In this document: positions 46,023 to 59,215 of the stretch, piece after piece
Position numbering within the stretch: the first letter of the stretch is position 1
How the letters are laid out: the number at the start of each line of letters is the position of its first letter
DNA from: Panax quinquefolius
Taxonomy: Eukaryota; Streptophyta; Magnoliopsida; Apiales; Araliaceae
Direction of reading: 5' to 3'
Length of the DNA: 64,000 bases
NCBI GenBank assembly: GCA_020205615.1
Contig: CM035162.1
Location: 30,234,681 to 30,298,680, forward strand
The notes under the pieces: generated by a model
What the model was told of the DNA's origin: nothing
Seen by the model: only the letters and a program-made list of their open reading frames with translations
Database searches by the model: none
Position numbers and translations under genes: made by a program

Positions 46023-49000
46023 GAAATTTCGTCCTCGAAATCGACATATATGATTCTGGTGTTTCAAAAGGTGAGGATACCTCACTTTCATTTCTCGATT
46101 CCAACTCCTGTGTCATTTCTTCAATAAAGATGGTTTCTCCATAAAACCTTAACTTGTGGTATAACCTTGGTGCGTAGGATATGCTCTTTCCTATCCAAGA
46201 TCTTAACAGTACTTCTTCAGACGTTAAATCTTCTACTATCTCGTCTCGTTCTAACGCAATAATATGGTTCGGGTCTTTCACATATTTACGAAGCATGGAT
46301 ATGTGAAAACATTATGAACACGAGACATACTGGAGGTAATGCGAGTCTATAGGCCACATTTCATATTCGGTCAAGAATCTCAAATGGACCAACAAATCGT
46401 GGATCGAGCTTTCCTCTCTTCCCAAATCTTGTAATTCCCTTCCACGGTGAAACACGTAACAACACATGATCCCCAATATTAAATTCCACGCCTTTTCGAT
46501 GAAGATCCGCATAACTCTTTTGTCGATCTTGTGCCGCTTTGAGATACGCTGTCAATCATTTGGATCTTTTCTCGTAGTCATGCGTATTAATTCGTCCCAA
46601 CAACGCTGCTTCTCCCACCTCGCCCCAAAGATACCGAGAACGACACTTTCGGCCCATACAACGCCTCAAATGGAGCCATGCCTATACTTGCTTGATAACT
46701 GCTGTTGTAGGAGAATTTCACCAAAGGCAAGTACTTATCCCAACTTCCTTTAAAATCTAGGACACAAAGTCTTAATAGATCTTCAAGGGTTTGAATAGTC
46801 CTCTCGATTGTCTCGTCTGCTTCGAGGATGGTATGCCAAATCAATCAGAACTCCGCGCTCATAGCTTTCTCGCAAGCTAACCCAAAATCGTGAAGTGAAT
46901 CTTCGGGTCACGATCCAAACTATGGATACTCGCATGCCATGCAATCTCACAATCTCATTCACGCATATACGAAAGCAAGACGCTCAAGGAATAAGTCTCA
47001 CGATCGGCAAGAAATGGGCGCACTTAGTTAATCTATCAACAATAACCCAAATCGCATCTACGCCTTGAGAAACTTTGGGAAGACCAGAACGAAAATCCAT
47101 AGTAATGTGTTCCCACTTCCATTTCGTAATCTCAAGTGGTTGTAATGGACCCTTTGGCACTTGATGCTCCGCCTTTACACGCCGACAAGTTAAACACCTC
47201 GAGATAAACTCCGCGATCTCTCTCTTCATATTGTTCCACCAAAATGTATGTCAATATCATGATACATTTTGTACTCCTGTGATGGATCGCAAACGGTGTG
47301 TCAGGTGCCTCCATCATGATTCTATGCTTCAAGTCGTAATCGTTAGAAACACAAAGTCCGGAGTTGAATCTAAGTATTCCTTCTTCATCGATTCTCGCTC
47401 GAATAGCACCTTCAGACTTTCTTCTTCATACGATCGCCTCCATGTCCGTAGCTCGAGCAAAATTTTAACTTTATCGATTAAAGTAGGTTCTACTCAGATA
47501 TTTGCCATCATCATGGGGTCCTCGAGTCTTTAATTCTACCTCCATCCTTTGCAAGTCATACGAATGGGCCTTTACATTGACAATATCGCACTCAGATCAG
47601 CGATATGATCTTCTACTCAACGCGTCACCACTACGCTCGCTTTCCGTGATGATATCAATAGTGTGATCGTAATCTTCAATAGTTCAAGCCAACGCCGTTG
47701 TTTGCATGTTGAGTTCTTTTTGGGTGAAGAAATATTTGAGGCTTTTTATGGTCCGTATAAATCTCCACTTTCTCCCCATACAAGTAGTGTCTCCAAATTT
47801 CAACGCTGAATACGATCGCCGCCAACTCTAGATCACGAGTAGGATAATTCCTCTAATATTCTTTGAGTTGTCATGAGGCATAGGCTATGACTTTCCCATG
47901 TCGCATGAGAACGCATCCTAACCCTTTGCCCAAGCATCATCAGATATAACAAATCCATCCGCATTCGGATGGTATTGCTGTAACAGTGCCAAATGAGTCT
48001 CCTCTCGAGCTCTTGGAAACTCTTCTCGCATTCCTCGCTTCCATACAAATTTTGTATCTTCCGAGTCAACCGAAGTTAATCTGAGTAGCGATTCGAGAAA
48101 ATCCTTCCACGAATCTCCGATAATAACCAAATAAGCCCGTAAAGCTACGACTTTGGCCACCAACTTTGGTTGCTCCTAACTTCAGATCGCTTCAATCTTC
48201 GCCGAGTCGACAGATACTCCATGTTTTGACACCACGCGCCCAAGGAATGCTACTTCCTCAAGCCAAAACTCGCATTTCTTCAACTTGCATAAAGTTTATT
48301 TTCACGAAGCCTTTCAAGTATCACCTTCAAATGGTGCTCATGATCTTCACGGCTTTTGAATAGATGAGGACGTCATCAATAAAACAACAACAAACCGATC
48401 CAAATATTCCTCAATACACGGTTCATCATATCCATGAAAGCAAAGAGAGCATTAGTCAATCCAAAAGACATGACTAAGAATTCATAATGCCCGCATGAGT
48501 TCTCAAGGCGCCTTTGAATATCCTCGCTTTTAATCTTCAAATTGATGATATCCGTAATCTAAGATCGATCTTTGAAAAGAATCAGGTTTCTTGCAAATCG
48601 GTCGAATGGTCATCAATGCGAGGTAATGATACCTATTCTCGATGGTGACATGGTTTAATTCTCGGAAGTCAATACAAAGTCGCATACTCCCGCTTTTTCT
48701 TCTTTACTTAATAAAACAGAGCACCCCAAATGATGTACTAGACTAATGAAACCTATGTCTAACAATTCCTCGTAGTTGACTTTTAACTCCTCGAAGTTCA
48801 ATAGAGCCATTCGATATGGGGTTTTAGAAATGGGTTTTGTACTCTTACCAAGGTCAATAAAGAATTCAACATCACGCTCGGGGTAGATCGAAAGTTCTTC
48901 AGAAATACATCGTAAAATTCTCTAACAATGTAAATATTATTCAAATCGACTTGTCTTTGTTCAAATCCATAACATGGGCTAAGAAAGCTTGACATCCGCT

Positions 49001-49650
49001 TTTCAATAAACGAATAGCTTTATGGCTTGATATGATAGTGACCAATTTTAGTGGTTTAGTTGTTTGAATTCGTATAATGTGTCAAGTTAGAATATGAAAA
49101 CTAACAACCTTACGAAAATAATCAATTTTGGCACGATGATGAGTGGTTAACCAATCAATTCCTAAAATCACATCAAAAGCAAGTATCTTTAAAGATATAA
49201 GATCAACAGTAATGTGATAAAGGCCAACTTCGATCATGCAAGATTTATAAAGTGTAGATGTAACGAAGGTTTCACCCAATCTGAGTTTCAACAGATAAGT
49301 CAAAGTCCAATTTCTTCTGAGTCAAGTTTAAACGCTGAGCACAAGCGTGAGAGATAAAAGAATGGGTAGAACCCAGATCTCAGTAAGGTATAAACTTCGC
49401 AAAGTTCAAGATTAGCTTACCCAGAATCACCTCGTTCGTTCCTCGCGCCAGCCTACCACGACAAACGCCTTCCAGAACCGGCCGATTTCGACTTATCCGG
49501 GATGTACCTCGAGTCACCATCCCCATTGAACTTGGTTTTGCTACGTAACAATCCCGAGCTATGTGGCCTTCCTTTCCACACTTGTAATATACCTTGATTG
49601 TTGTGACAGTTTATGAGATATGTCCTCTTTCCGCATTTGTAACATCTAAC
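46023..49650 (-). pseudogene. pol: E3 pol: protease, RT, RNase H, integrase, tail
   Basis: The fullest pol here. Right to left on the minus strand: two zinc knuckles of gag at 49560-49650 (CYKCGKR and a second, frame-shifted one); protease DLGSTHSFISH at about 49348-49381, where L replaces the usual T or S; FDVILGIDWLTTHHRAKID at about 49110-49165; RT active site F-I-D-D-V-L at 48367-48384; RNase H (47640-48160); integrase with [13 protein letters not shown] and WEHITMDF (46984-47229), ETIERTIQTLEDLLRL and GSWDKYLPLVKFSYN (46587-46844), and DHVLLRVSPWKG (46361-46555); C-terminal tail with EEMTQELE (45982-46296). Individual frames are clean but offset from one another by frameshifts, which is what indel errors or old decay would give. 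Likely inactive, but less damaged than the others. Confidence 0.85.
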
Positions 49651-50617
49651 TCAAGGCTCGCTCTCCTCCCCTAGAATTTTTGTTGGTCTTTGCATCTGCT
49701 CTTTGCTGATGTCTTCCGTCATCATTGAATCTCCTCTTTCTAAAATTTTCACTGACTCACCTCTCTATTATCATGGCCACGATGACCACCCGAGTGGTAA
49801 CCGCTTTTGTTCGTATTTTTCCTCCTCGTTGGTTATCATCGCCTCGATGACCATCACCACCGGTATGACCTCGTCAGGGTCCCCATTGAACATACTCATT
49901 ATCTCGCTTCTAATAATTGAGCCTCATTTACAACATCTCAATATAAAGAAAATTTATGAGATATAAGATATTGTTTAATCTCGAGCTTTAGACCTCTCGT
50001 AAACATCCTCGCTATTCGCTCCTCATTTTCACCAAATGAGGTGCAAACTCGATAACTCGCAAACTTCGCCGTCATCGGGACACCGCCATGTTGTTTTGTT
50101 CCACCGATAAACTCCACTCTTTCATATGACGAATACTTTCGTGAAAGTACTTGTCATTGAATAGTTTCAAATGTTTCCCAAGACATGCCGAGCGCGTACC
50201 GGGTACGCTTACAGCACTCCCACCAAGAGTCACTTCACCGCAGAACATAAAAGGTGGCGAATGGAACCTTTGTTCTCCTCCGTATCCCAAGATATCGAAT
50301 ATCTTGGTAATTTGCTTGACCCACGTTTCCGCCGATCGGATCCACTTTCCCTTAAAATTCGTGGTCCCAACTCCTTGAACTCGCTGGTCGTGACAAGTCG
50401 CGCATTGCTATCATTTCCACCGTATTTTGTGTACGAAGTCTCCTCGCCCCGGTTTTGCATGAACCGCAAAAAAGTTCCTAAACATTCCATCATTCATCGC
50501 TTACTTGGTAGTGTTGTTTACAAGCAGAAATATTGTCTTCCGCTGTTGCACGCTCTCCCGGTTTCAGAATTAAAGGTTGTTCCACGCCTTTATACACTCC
50601 ATTGTTAACGCTCTCTC
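49651..50617 (-). pseudogene. gag: E3 gag
   Basis: The minus-strand frames 50493-50230 and 50290-50072 overlap and cover the N-terminal part (FKELGPRI, SWDTEENKG) and the Gag core (LFNDKYFHESIRHMKE). The start is near 50617, where a degraded version of the M-T-S-E-N-I start of E1 can be placed. The C-terminal Arg-rich region leads into the zinc knuckles at 49560-49650. + strand frames at 50151-50608 are shadows. Frameshifts are present near 50160 and 50300. Confidence 0.7.
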
Positions 50618-50673
50618 ATTCTTAAATAATTCTTAAATAACGCCATAAAACAAGGGTTAATTAAACAAATTAA

Positions 50674-53364
50674 TGTAAGACCCCAAATTATTAATAAATG
50701 AAATTTAATTCCTCTATTTATTATTTTGAAATAGTAAGGGTTGATTTGATTAATGTGGTTAGTTGTGGGTAAAATGTGCAAATATTTTAAATAAGCAAGT
50801 GGTTATAAAATACTCATCATTGCTTGGAGAATATTCGCTTGGTCGTGGAATATTATTACCGCTTGAAATATTCGTATTTACACAGCCGTAGCCTTGTGTG
50901 GGCCCCATAACGAAAAGCGATTGGATGAAGAAAACGACAAGTATAAGTTGTTTATAAATAACTACAAGAATTGTTACTGCTAATACCGCTGAATACTAAT
51001 GGTTAAAACACACAAGAATATCGCCGTTGTTGACAAGAAGACACCAGATTGCACAAATTATTGATTCTTACGTAAGAAGGCACTATTCAATAATTGTTAC
51101 GAGAGTTACTGCTCAAAGATTTTATTTTATCGATTCAATAATTGTCAGCTTGATATTTTATATTACCGTTGTTTCAATAATTGTCACTACACAAGATTTT
51201 CCACTATCGGCTAATAATTCATATTATCCTAATAATATTATTAAAAAATATTATTGGCAATGTCTAGAAAGTTCGCTCAAGGAGAGGTTTGGTCACCTAA
51301 TCAGGCGCCAAGAAGGAGAAATTCTTATCGAAAGTCCCTCTTCCTGAAACTACCGTCACAAGATCGTGATTCTCGAATATTATTTGTGAATAATTAATTA
51401 TTGATTTATATGATGAGGAAAATATTGATTTTATGTGGATATAGATGGAGAAAATTTTTAAAGTGACAATTGTTAAAATTAATATTTTATCTTTTCGATA
51501 TAAAATAATATTTTATTATATTATTATAATATAATAATGATGATATTTTTACAATGAATGTAGGATATATGAGTATATGAGGAGGAAGAGTATTTTTGTT
51601 GCAAAAGTTGTTTAACACATGTTTTGTGTGTGTCATGGACCCCATTTCTCGAATCGAAATTTGATTATACCAGAAAATCGTCTGTATGTGGATTTCGATC
51701 AATTTCGCTTGGAATTTGGAAAATTTTCTTCTCGCAGTTGTAGAGAATTGAATTTCCTATAAAAAGTCGCAAGATTCAATTTTCTCGTAAAAGGGCTATT
51801 TATTATGAATTATTGAAGTTCTAAAGTTATGAAATAATTGATTTTTGAAAGTTTTAAATAATTATATTAACAAAACGTTTTTTTACAAGTTAATTGGTCT
51901 CACATGTGTTACAAATGGGCTGAAATCGATTTCAAAGATGGGCGGAAAATTTTGTAAATATAATAATATTTTATTAAATTTTCGCTTTGTGTTCTAAGCA
52001 TTTTCCTATAAATAGGGTGCTTAGGTTAAATTGAAAATTAAACCGTAAACTAAAGATTTCTCTCTTCTCTCTATATATCGAAATGATTTTTGTGAGTATT
52101 TTAATACTTTGAGTATTGCTATACTTGCAAGTTCTTTCAAAGACTATATCCAAAGATTTCAAATTAAGTATTATTCTTTCTGAGATAAGAGGTGTTATTT
52201 TCTTCAAAAATGATATTATTTCTTCAATATCATTATGCCGAAATATTGGTTAGAATTTTTATCAAATTTAAAACTTTTTCATGTCGGGTTTACTATTCAT
52301 GAGTTACTATTCACGAGTACTATTCACGAAGCATGATGATTTTTTTTGTGAAATTTCTATCTTTTAGTGTCGGAGTTACTATTCACGTATACGACACTAT
52401 TCACTTGTACGACACTATTCACGAATACAACACTATTCACAGAAAAATTAAATTTTCTTTTCTGTGTCCAAGATCGTCTCGTTATGATTCCTATCTTGAT
52501 CGGATCTATGTTTTGGTCTTCATTCTCGAATTTTACTCCACTCGGTTATTTATGAAGTATTTTTGAACTCGATTGTTTAAAAGTACGAATCCTTAATATT
52601 TGTTCTTTTGTTTCACCGGATTCGCTTTTCTTTAAAATATTTTTCATCATCCTCACCCTAAATGATGATATAACCGAATATCTTTGGTCCAGTAGTGCAA
52701 AGATGAATGATTTTATGATGAATATCTTTGGCTCAGTAGGCAAAAGATGAATAGTATTTAGATGAACATGATTAATCGAGAATATCTTTGGCAGTAAGTA
52801 AAGATGAATATTTGATTTATGATGCATATTGATTGATGTTATAGGGATAAAATATCGATGATGGACTTTTAAATTCATAGATGATAGTAGATTTCATTCT
52901 CTACTTAACTCTTCTAATGAATTATTGTTTCATACAGCAGTTGATCTAAAACTTGTCAGTCTATTGTATTCTATTAGATTTTTCCTGTTGAAGACTAAGG
53001 ATAATTTATTGCACATTATCTTAGTCATAATATTCTTCTTTCGGCTAGTTGAGCTCACCCTTTTCCTTTTTGTTCCATTTTTCTTCTTGAGACGAGAATA
53101 TAAATGGGAACTAGTCGGGTGTGGAGTAATGGTTCAAGACATTTGTTTTAGTAGTCCTCACTATTTTGTAAAATAAAGTATCAATAATTGTAACTTATTT
53201 GAGTGTGGATATTGTTTGAAGACAATATTTGTATTTAAACTCACAGCTTATGTGTTGTCGTATTTTACGATAATTGTATTAATGAAGTTGTAATTGTTTA
53301 CGCATTCATGTATTTGATGACTCGTAATAGGTTGGTCGGATTGGACCTATTTTGGGGCGCCACA
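50674..53364 (+). mobile_element. Solo LTR L5, family C, + orientation, TSD ATTAA
   Basis: TGTAAGACCCC at 50674 to GGGGCGCCACA at 53364; 2691 bp. ATTAA flanks both sides (50669-50673 and 53365-53369). TATA box CCTATAAATAGG at 52005-52016, short-unit array at 52285-52445, hairpin units at 52674-52810. It splits the leader of E3 between gag and the PBS and is younger than E3. Confidence 0.9.
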
Positions 53365-53511
53365 ATTAACATATCACATAATATCCCTATATTACGACCG
53401 ACCAACAAATAAGCTTAGATAAGACACACTAATGAAAGATTTACTCATCTCTCCCTCCTAGTTCTATTCCCGATCTCCGCCGAGACCATATCCCTAAGCT
53501 TTGATAATTAA
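53365..53511 (-). promoter_or_regulatory. E3 leader with degraded primer-binding site
   Basis: Sequence between gag and the 5' LTR, matching 3289-3472 of E1. The PBS at 53496-53509 reads TAATTATCAAAGCTT on the minus strand, a damaged form of TGGTATCAGAGCTT. Confidence 0.7.
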
Positions 53512-54165
53512 TCGCGACGCCTCCAAAATAGGTATACAACACCCATTTTGAGTCGCCAAATACATGATACGTAAAGCAAACTACAACTTCAATAATACAA
53601 TTGTCGTGCAAAATATGACAACACATACTATGAGTTTAAATACAAATATTGTCTTCTAGACAATATCCACACTCAAATAAGTCCTCGTTACAATTATTTA
53701 AACACTATTTTACAGAAATAGTGAGGACTGCTAAAACATCTTTCTAGAACCATCACTTTGTACCACGACTAGTTCCTGTTATGTTCTCACCTCTTGATAA
53801 AAATGGAACAAAAAGGAAAAGGGTGAACTCAACTAGCCCAAAGAAAGAATATTATGACTAAGATAATATACAACAAATTATCGTTAGTCTTCAACAGAAA
53901 AAATCGATAAAATATAATAGCCAACAAGTTTTAGATCAACAACTCGCAGCAATGAAACAACAATCCATTAAGAGTCAAGTAGAGAATGAGTTCTACTATC
54001 TTCTAAGATTTAAAAGTCCATCATCAATGTTTTATCCCTCAGAATAACAATCAATATACATCTTTAATCAAATATTCATCTTTACTCACAGCCAAAGATA
54101 TTCATTTGTATCATCAACTTGGTCATGTTCATCTCAACACCGCTCATCTTCAACTACGGCCAAAA
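53512..54165 (-). mobile_element. 5' LTR of E3 (L6), truncated
   Basis: The first 650 bp (3' end) of a family C LTR in minus orientation. It stops inside a hairpin unit, at CTACGGCCAAA, where the next bases would be GATATTC; there a B LTR starts. The remainder should lie beyond the window. Confidence 0.8.
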
Positions 54166-54861
54166 TGTGAGACCCCGATTTTATCAATAAAGATTTAAAT
54201 TTTGTTGAAATAATTTTTAATATTATGGTGTGAATTTGAGATAATATTATAGTTGTGGTAGTATTTATAAATTTTGCAAAGTATGCAAGTGGTTATATTA
54301 TATTCGATTGGCTCTGGGGAATATTCTGGTTTAGCGTAGGAATATTCGCATAACTACCAATCATCGGGTGGACCTCATTAATGTAATTATTGGCTTGATC
54401 GAGAAAACGACAAAAATATTTTTATCAAATAACTATTAAGTTTTACCGTGGTTACCGCTGAACTACTCTCAGTAGTAAAAGTACAAAGAATACGTGTGGT
54501 TGCATAGAAGACATTACCAGATTGATTATCGATGCTTATGTGAGAAGTCACCGGCATTGATTCCATTATCGTCGATTAATAATATGAATTATTATAATGA
54601 TAACGACGCTTTTGTTTTATTCAGATTATTAACGTAATAAAATGTAAAATGCATCTTTTTTATATAAAATAGAATACTTTATTAAAGTTATTCTATAAAT
54701 AGTAATATATTATATTTTATTATGCATAGTATTGATATAGTGTTTTCAGCATAGTGTTTTTGCATAAGATTGCATAGTGTTTGCATAAGAAAATGTTTTA
54801 TATAAATAGAATATATTATATTTTATTTAAAAGATTTTTCTTTAAATATGGACCGTCGAGA
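54166..54861 (+). mobile_element. Family B LTR start, interrupted by E4
   Basis: The only place in the window where the true start of a B LTR is seen: TGTGAGACCCCGATTT at 54166. It continues to GGACCGTCGA at about 54861, equal to about 14365 in the other B LTR, where the E4 5' LTR begins. The TATA box and leader arrays are not reached. Confidence 0.8.
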
Positions 54862-57797
54862 TTAAGACCCCAAATTTTTAAATAAAAAGGAATTTCCTTT
54901 ATTTATTATTTTGAAATAGTAAGGGTTGATTTGATTAATGTGGATAGCTAATAACCCGTAAATACGCAAATATTTCAAATTGGTGCAAGTTATTCCATTG
55001 TTATAAAATATTCATTATCGCTTTGGAATATTCGTTTGGTCGTGGAATATTCGATCGGACCGGGAATATTCGCATGACGACCAGTAAGCCCATGTGTAAA
55101 TAAAAAGCCCCATAACTTTGAAAGTTTGATTAATGATGAAGAAAACGACAAATATAAGTTGTTTTTAAATAATTCATTATCGCTTGGAATATTCGTTTGT
55201 CGTGAAATATTCGCATCAAGGAATATTCGCACATCGCTGAATACCCCATAACGAGAGTGAGTGGGTTAAAACACACTAATATAAGTTGCCGCTGTTGAAC
55301 AAGAAGAAAACACACTAATACGGTATCGCACCAATTATCAATTATTGATTCTTACGTAAGAAGGCACTACTCAATAATGGTTACAAAGAATTATCGCTCA
55401 AAGATTTTATCGAGTTAATAATTGTCGCATTGATATTTTATATCATCGTTGTTTCAATAATTGTCATTACACAAGATCTTTCATTATCGGGCAATAATTC
55501 ATATTATCCTAATAATATTATTAGATAACATTATTGGCAATGTCTAGAAAGTTCGCTTTAAGGAGAGGTTTGGTCACCTAATCAAGCGCCAACCAGAAGA
55601 AGAAATTCTTATCGAAAGCCCCTCTTCCTTGAACCGCCTCGTCACAATATCAGGATTCTAGAATATTATTTGTGAATAATTAATTATTGATTTATATGAT
55701 GAGGAAAATATTGATTTTATGTGATATAGATGGAGAAAATTTTTAAAATGACAATTGTTGAAAATTAATATTTTATCTTTTTCTCGATAAAATAATTCAT
55801 TTAAATATATTATTTTAATAATATATTAATCTATGATATTTTTTACAACGAATGTGGGATATATGAGTATACGAGGAGAAAGAGTATTTTTGTTGCAATA
55901 AATGTTTAAAACATGTTAAACATGTCTGCGGACCCCATTTATCGACCGAAATTTGATTATAAATTGAAAATCGCCTGCTTGTGGATTTCTTGTCAATTTC
56001 TATTTGGAATTTGGAAAACTTTCTTCTGCAAAGTTGTAGAGAATTGAATTTCCTATAAAAACTCATGAGATTCGAATTTTCTGATGAAAGGGCTATTTAT
56101 TATGAATTATTGAAGTTCAAGTTCAAATAATTAATTTTGTAAGTTTTAATTATTTATTTTATGAAAACGTTTTTATCATTTTTTCTAGAAGGTGGCATGT
56201 GGGAAATGCTAGAATCTGAATTCTAAGGTTGGTGATGAATTTGATATATATATATATATTAATTTATTAAATTTTCTCGCTTTGTGTTCTAAGCAATTTC
56301 CTATAAATAGGTGCTTAGGTTAATTTGAAAATCACACCGTAAATCAAGTTTTCTCTCTATATTATCGAGTTTATTCTTGTGAGTATTTTGAGTATACTTT
56401 GAGTATTGCTATACTTGCAAGTCCAAGTCATAGCCTATATCCTGTTTCAAATGTGTAAGACCGATCTTCGAGGTAAGGGATATTATTTTTTTTTTGTAAT
56501 GATATTATTTCTTCAATATCATTATGTCCGAAATGTTGATCCAAGTTTTTATCAAATTTGAAACTTTTTCATGTCAAAGTTACTATTCATGGGTTACTAT
56601 TCATGAAGTTACTATTCACGAAGTTACTATTCATGAAGTTACTATTCACGAAGTTACTATTCACGAAGTACTATTCATGTAAGCGTGAAGATGTTTTTTT
56701 GGAATTTCTATCTTTTGGTGTCTGAGTTACTATTCACGATATCTAAGACTATTCACGATACTAAGACTATTCACGATACTAAGACTATTCAATCAAAAAT
56801 AAAATTTCTTCTTTTCGTCTAAAATATCTATTCTCGATACTAACTCGATCAGATCCATGTTTTGATCATTCTCAATTTTACACCCACTATGATTATTTTT
56901 GAGGTATTTTTGGATGTGATAAAACCAAGTACTTAATCCTTAATCCTTAATCCTCGCTATTTTGTTTCACCGATTCGCTTTTTAAAAATATTTTTCATCA
57001 TCCTCGCCTTAAATGATGATATTATTGAATATCTTCCCAGAGTAAAAAAGATGAATGATTTCAAGAATATCTTTGGCCCAGAGTAAAAAGATGAACAGTG
57101 TGAGAGATGAACACGACCGATTGATTAATATCTTCGGCCAGAAAAAAGATGAACAGTGTTTAAATGAATACGACTAATCGATGAATATCTTCGGCCCAGA
57201 AGTAAAAAGATGAATATTTGATTCCGTATGTATATCGATTGATGTTACAGGATAAAATATTGATGATGGACTGTTAAATTCATAGATTATAGTAGATTTC
57301 ATTCTCACGTAACTCTTCTATGAATTATTATTTCACAATAATATTGATCCAAACTTGTCATTGCCTATCAGATTCTATCGCATTTTTTTCCTCGTGAAGA
57401 CTAACGATAATTTGTCAGATATTATCTTAGTCATAATATTCTTTATCGGGCTAGTTGAGCTCACCCTTTTCCTCGTTGTTCCATTTTTCTTCTCGTGAGG
57501 CGAGAATGTAATGTAGTACTAGCTCTGGGGTATGGAATGAAGGTTCTGTAGAGAGAGTTGTTTAGTAGTCCTCACCATTTTGTAAAATAATGAATCAATA
57601 ATTATGATGGGGATTTATTTGATGATGGATATTGTCTGTAAGACAATATTATATTTAAACTCACATTATATATATCATCGATTTATTTCACACATTTGTA
57701 TACATATCAAGTCAGAAGTTTAGCTTTTGTACCATATACTCATGTATTCGCTACTTCGTAACGGGTGTCAGTGTATACCTATTTTGGGGGCGCCACA
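54862..57797 (+). mobile_element. 5' LTR of E4, family C
   Basis: Starts at a damaged TGTAAGACCCC (read TTAAGACCCC) and ends GGGGGCGCCACA at 57797; 2936 bp. TATA box at 56300-56311, (TA)8 at 56244-56259, short-unit array at 56579-56790, four hairpin units at 57025-57215. A stretch of about 70 bp around TTCATTATCGCT (55006-55082) is repeated at 55170-55234; the 3' LTR has it only once. Confidence 0.85.
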
Positions 57798-57798
57798 A

Positions 57799-57813
57799 TG
57801 GTATCGTAGCTTA
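57799..57813 (+). promoter_or_regulatory. E4 primer-binding site
   Basis: TGGTATCGTAGCTTA, one base after the 5' LTR end; a slightly altered TGGTATCAGAGCTTA, complementary to initiator tRNA-Met. Confidence 0.85.
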
Positions 57814-57980
57814 GGATATGATCTCCATGAGATCTGGGAATGTAACTAGAGGGGAGAGACGAGTAAATCCTTCGCTAAAGGTGTCCTACCTAAGCTTATT
57901 TGTTAGTCGGGTCAAGATATAGGATATTATGTGATATATCGATTTCTTTAATTAACCCTTGTTTTACGACAATTTTGAGA

Positions 57981-59215
57981 ATGTCGACCGAGAATATTAA
58001 CAAAGGAGTAAATGAGACCGTGGAGATGCCTCAGACTTACCAACGAGGAGAACGCAACAACAGTCGGGTAATGTTCCTCCCGCGAACAACACCACCGAAA
58101 GCGAGATGATGAACGAGGATGTTTAGAAGCTTTTTTTGCGCTTCATGCAAAATCGCATTTAGGAGACTCGTGTTCAAAATACAGAGGAAATGATAGCAAT
58201 TCACGAGTGGTCACAAACCAAGCAGCTTCAAAGAGTCGGGACCACCGTACTCTGGGAAAGCCGATCCGATTAAGGCGTGAGACGGGTCAAACAAATTACC
58301 AAGATATTCGATGTCTGGGATGCACGGAGAAACAGAAGTTCCATTCGCCACCTTTTATGTTCCGTGGCGAGGCAGACATCGGTGGAATCAGGAAGCGCAC
58401 TCCATCCAAATTGCGCACTCAAAGATGTCACGGGAGACGCTTTCAAACAAATAAATGACAAGTACTTCCCCGAAAGTATTCGGCATATACGAAGGAAGTG
58501 GAGTTTATTAGATCAGAAAGCGTAATAACACGACGGTGTCCCAAAGACGAGGCGAAGTTCATGAGTTATCCGTGTTCAGACCTCATTTGGTGGAGAATGA
58601 GGAACGATGACGCGGATGTTTCGAGAGGTTTGAAACCCGACATACGCCAAGATCTCATTTCTCATAAATTTTCTCTATTCAGATGTTGTCAATGTGGCTC
58701 AGCTTGTTAGAGCGAGATAACGAAGTACGCTCAACCGAGGGACCATAACCGTGATCATACCAAGATAAGAAAATCATCGTAATAACGATAACCAAATGGA
58801 GAAAGAAGAATACGTATTAAAGGCGGAACCACTCCGTGGTAATCGTGGCCATGAAAATAGAAGAAGCGAAGCCTGGAGGAGATTTTAAAAGAGGAGATTC
58901 AACAACGACTATGCGAAGACGCCAACAAAGAGAAACTAGTTTTAAGGAGGAGAACGACCACCCATTATATGCTACAAATGCGGAAAGAGGGACATATCAC
59001 CAAACCGCCCACAACAGCTTTAAGGTATGCTATAATTAGGAAAAGAAGGACATATCGCCGAGATCAGACGATATCGAAACCTAGTTCAATGGGAATGGTG
59101 ACTCAAAAGATGTCCCGTAAAAGTCAAAGTCAACGATTCCGGAAGAGCGCTTGTCGCGACCGGTCAAAATGCGAGGAACCCGAACGGTTAGCACGGTTAG
59201 TTAATTATAAATTTC
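57981..59215 (+). pseudogene. gag: E4 gag with zinc knuckles
   Basis: ATG at 57981 gives MSTENINKGVNETVEM, the start shared with E1. The Gag core NDKYFPESIRH lies at about 58453-58490, followed by a frame change. An Arg/Gly-rich C-terminal part precedes two CCHC-like knuckles at about 58966-59065: the first reads CYKCGKR with its C-terminal half in another frame, the second ends GHIAEI in a shifted frame. At least four frameshifts are needed to read the protein. Gag and pol would be made as one polyprotein or by frameshift, as in related elements; this cannot be decided with the present frame noise. Confidence 0.7.

Larger units (their letters stand above)
43546..54165 (-). mobile_element. 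Ty3/gypsy element E3, nearly complete, with nested solo LTR
   Basis: Minus orientation: 5' LTR (53512-54165, cut short by a B LTR), degraded PBS, leader, gag, pol, polypurine tract and 3' LTR (43546-46008). The + strand solo LTR L5 (50674-53364) sits in the leader just upstream of gag. The two LTRs share details not seen in other copies, for example TCTCAACAC next to the hairpin array, which supports their pairing. The right flank and any target duplication partner of CATAG (43541-43545) lie outside the window. Confidence 0.85.

Noticed and set aside
50151..50608. + strand frames of 75 and 145 codons
   Set aside because: They are the opposite strand of the E3 gag core, which is clearly coding on the minus strand.
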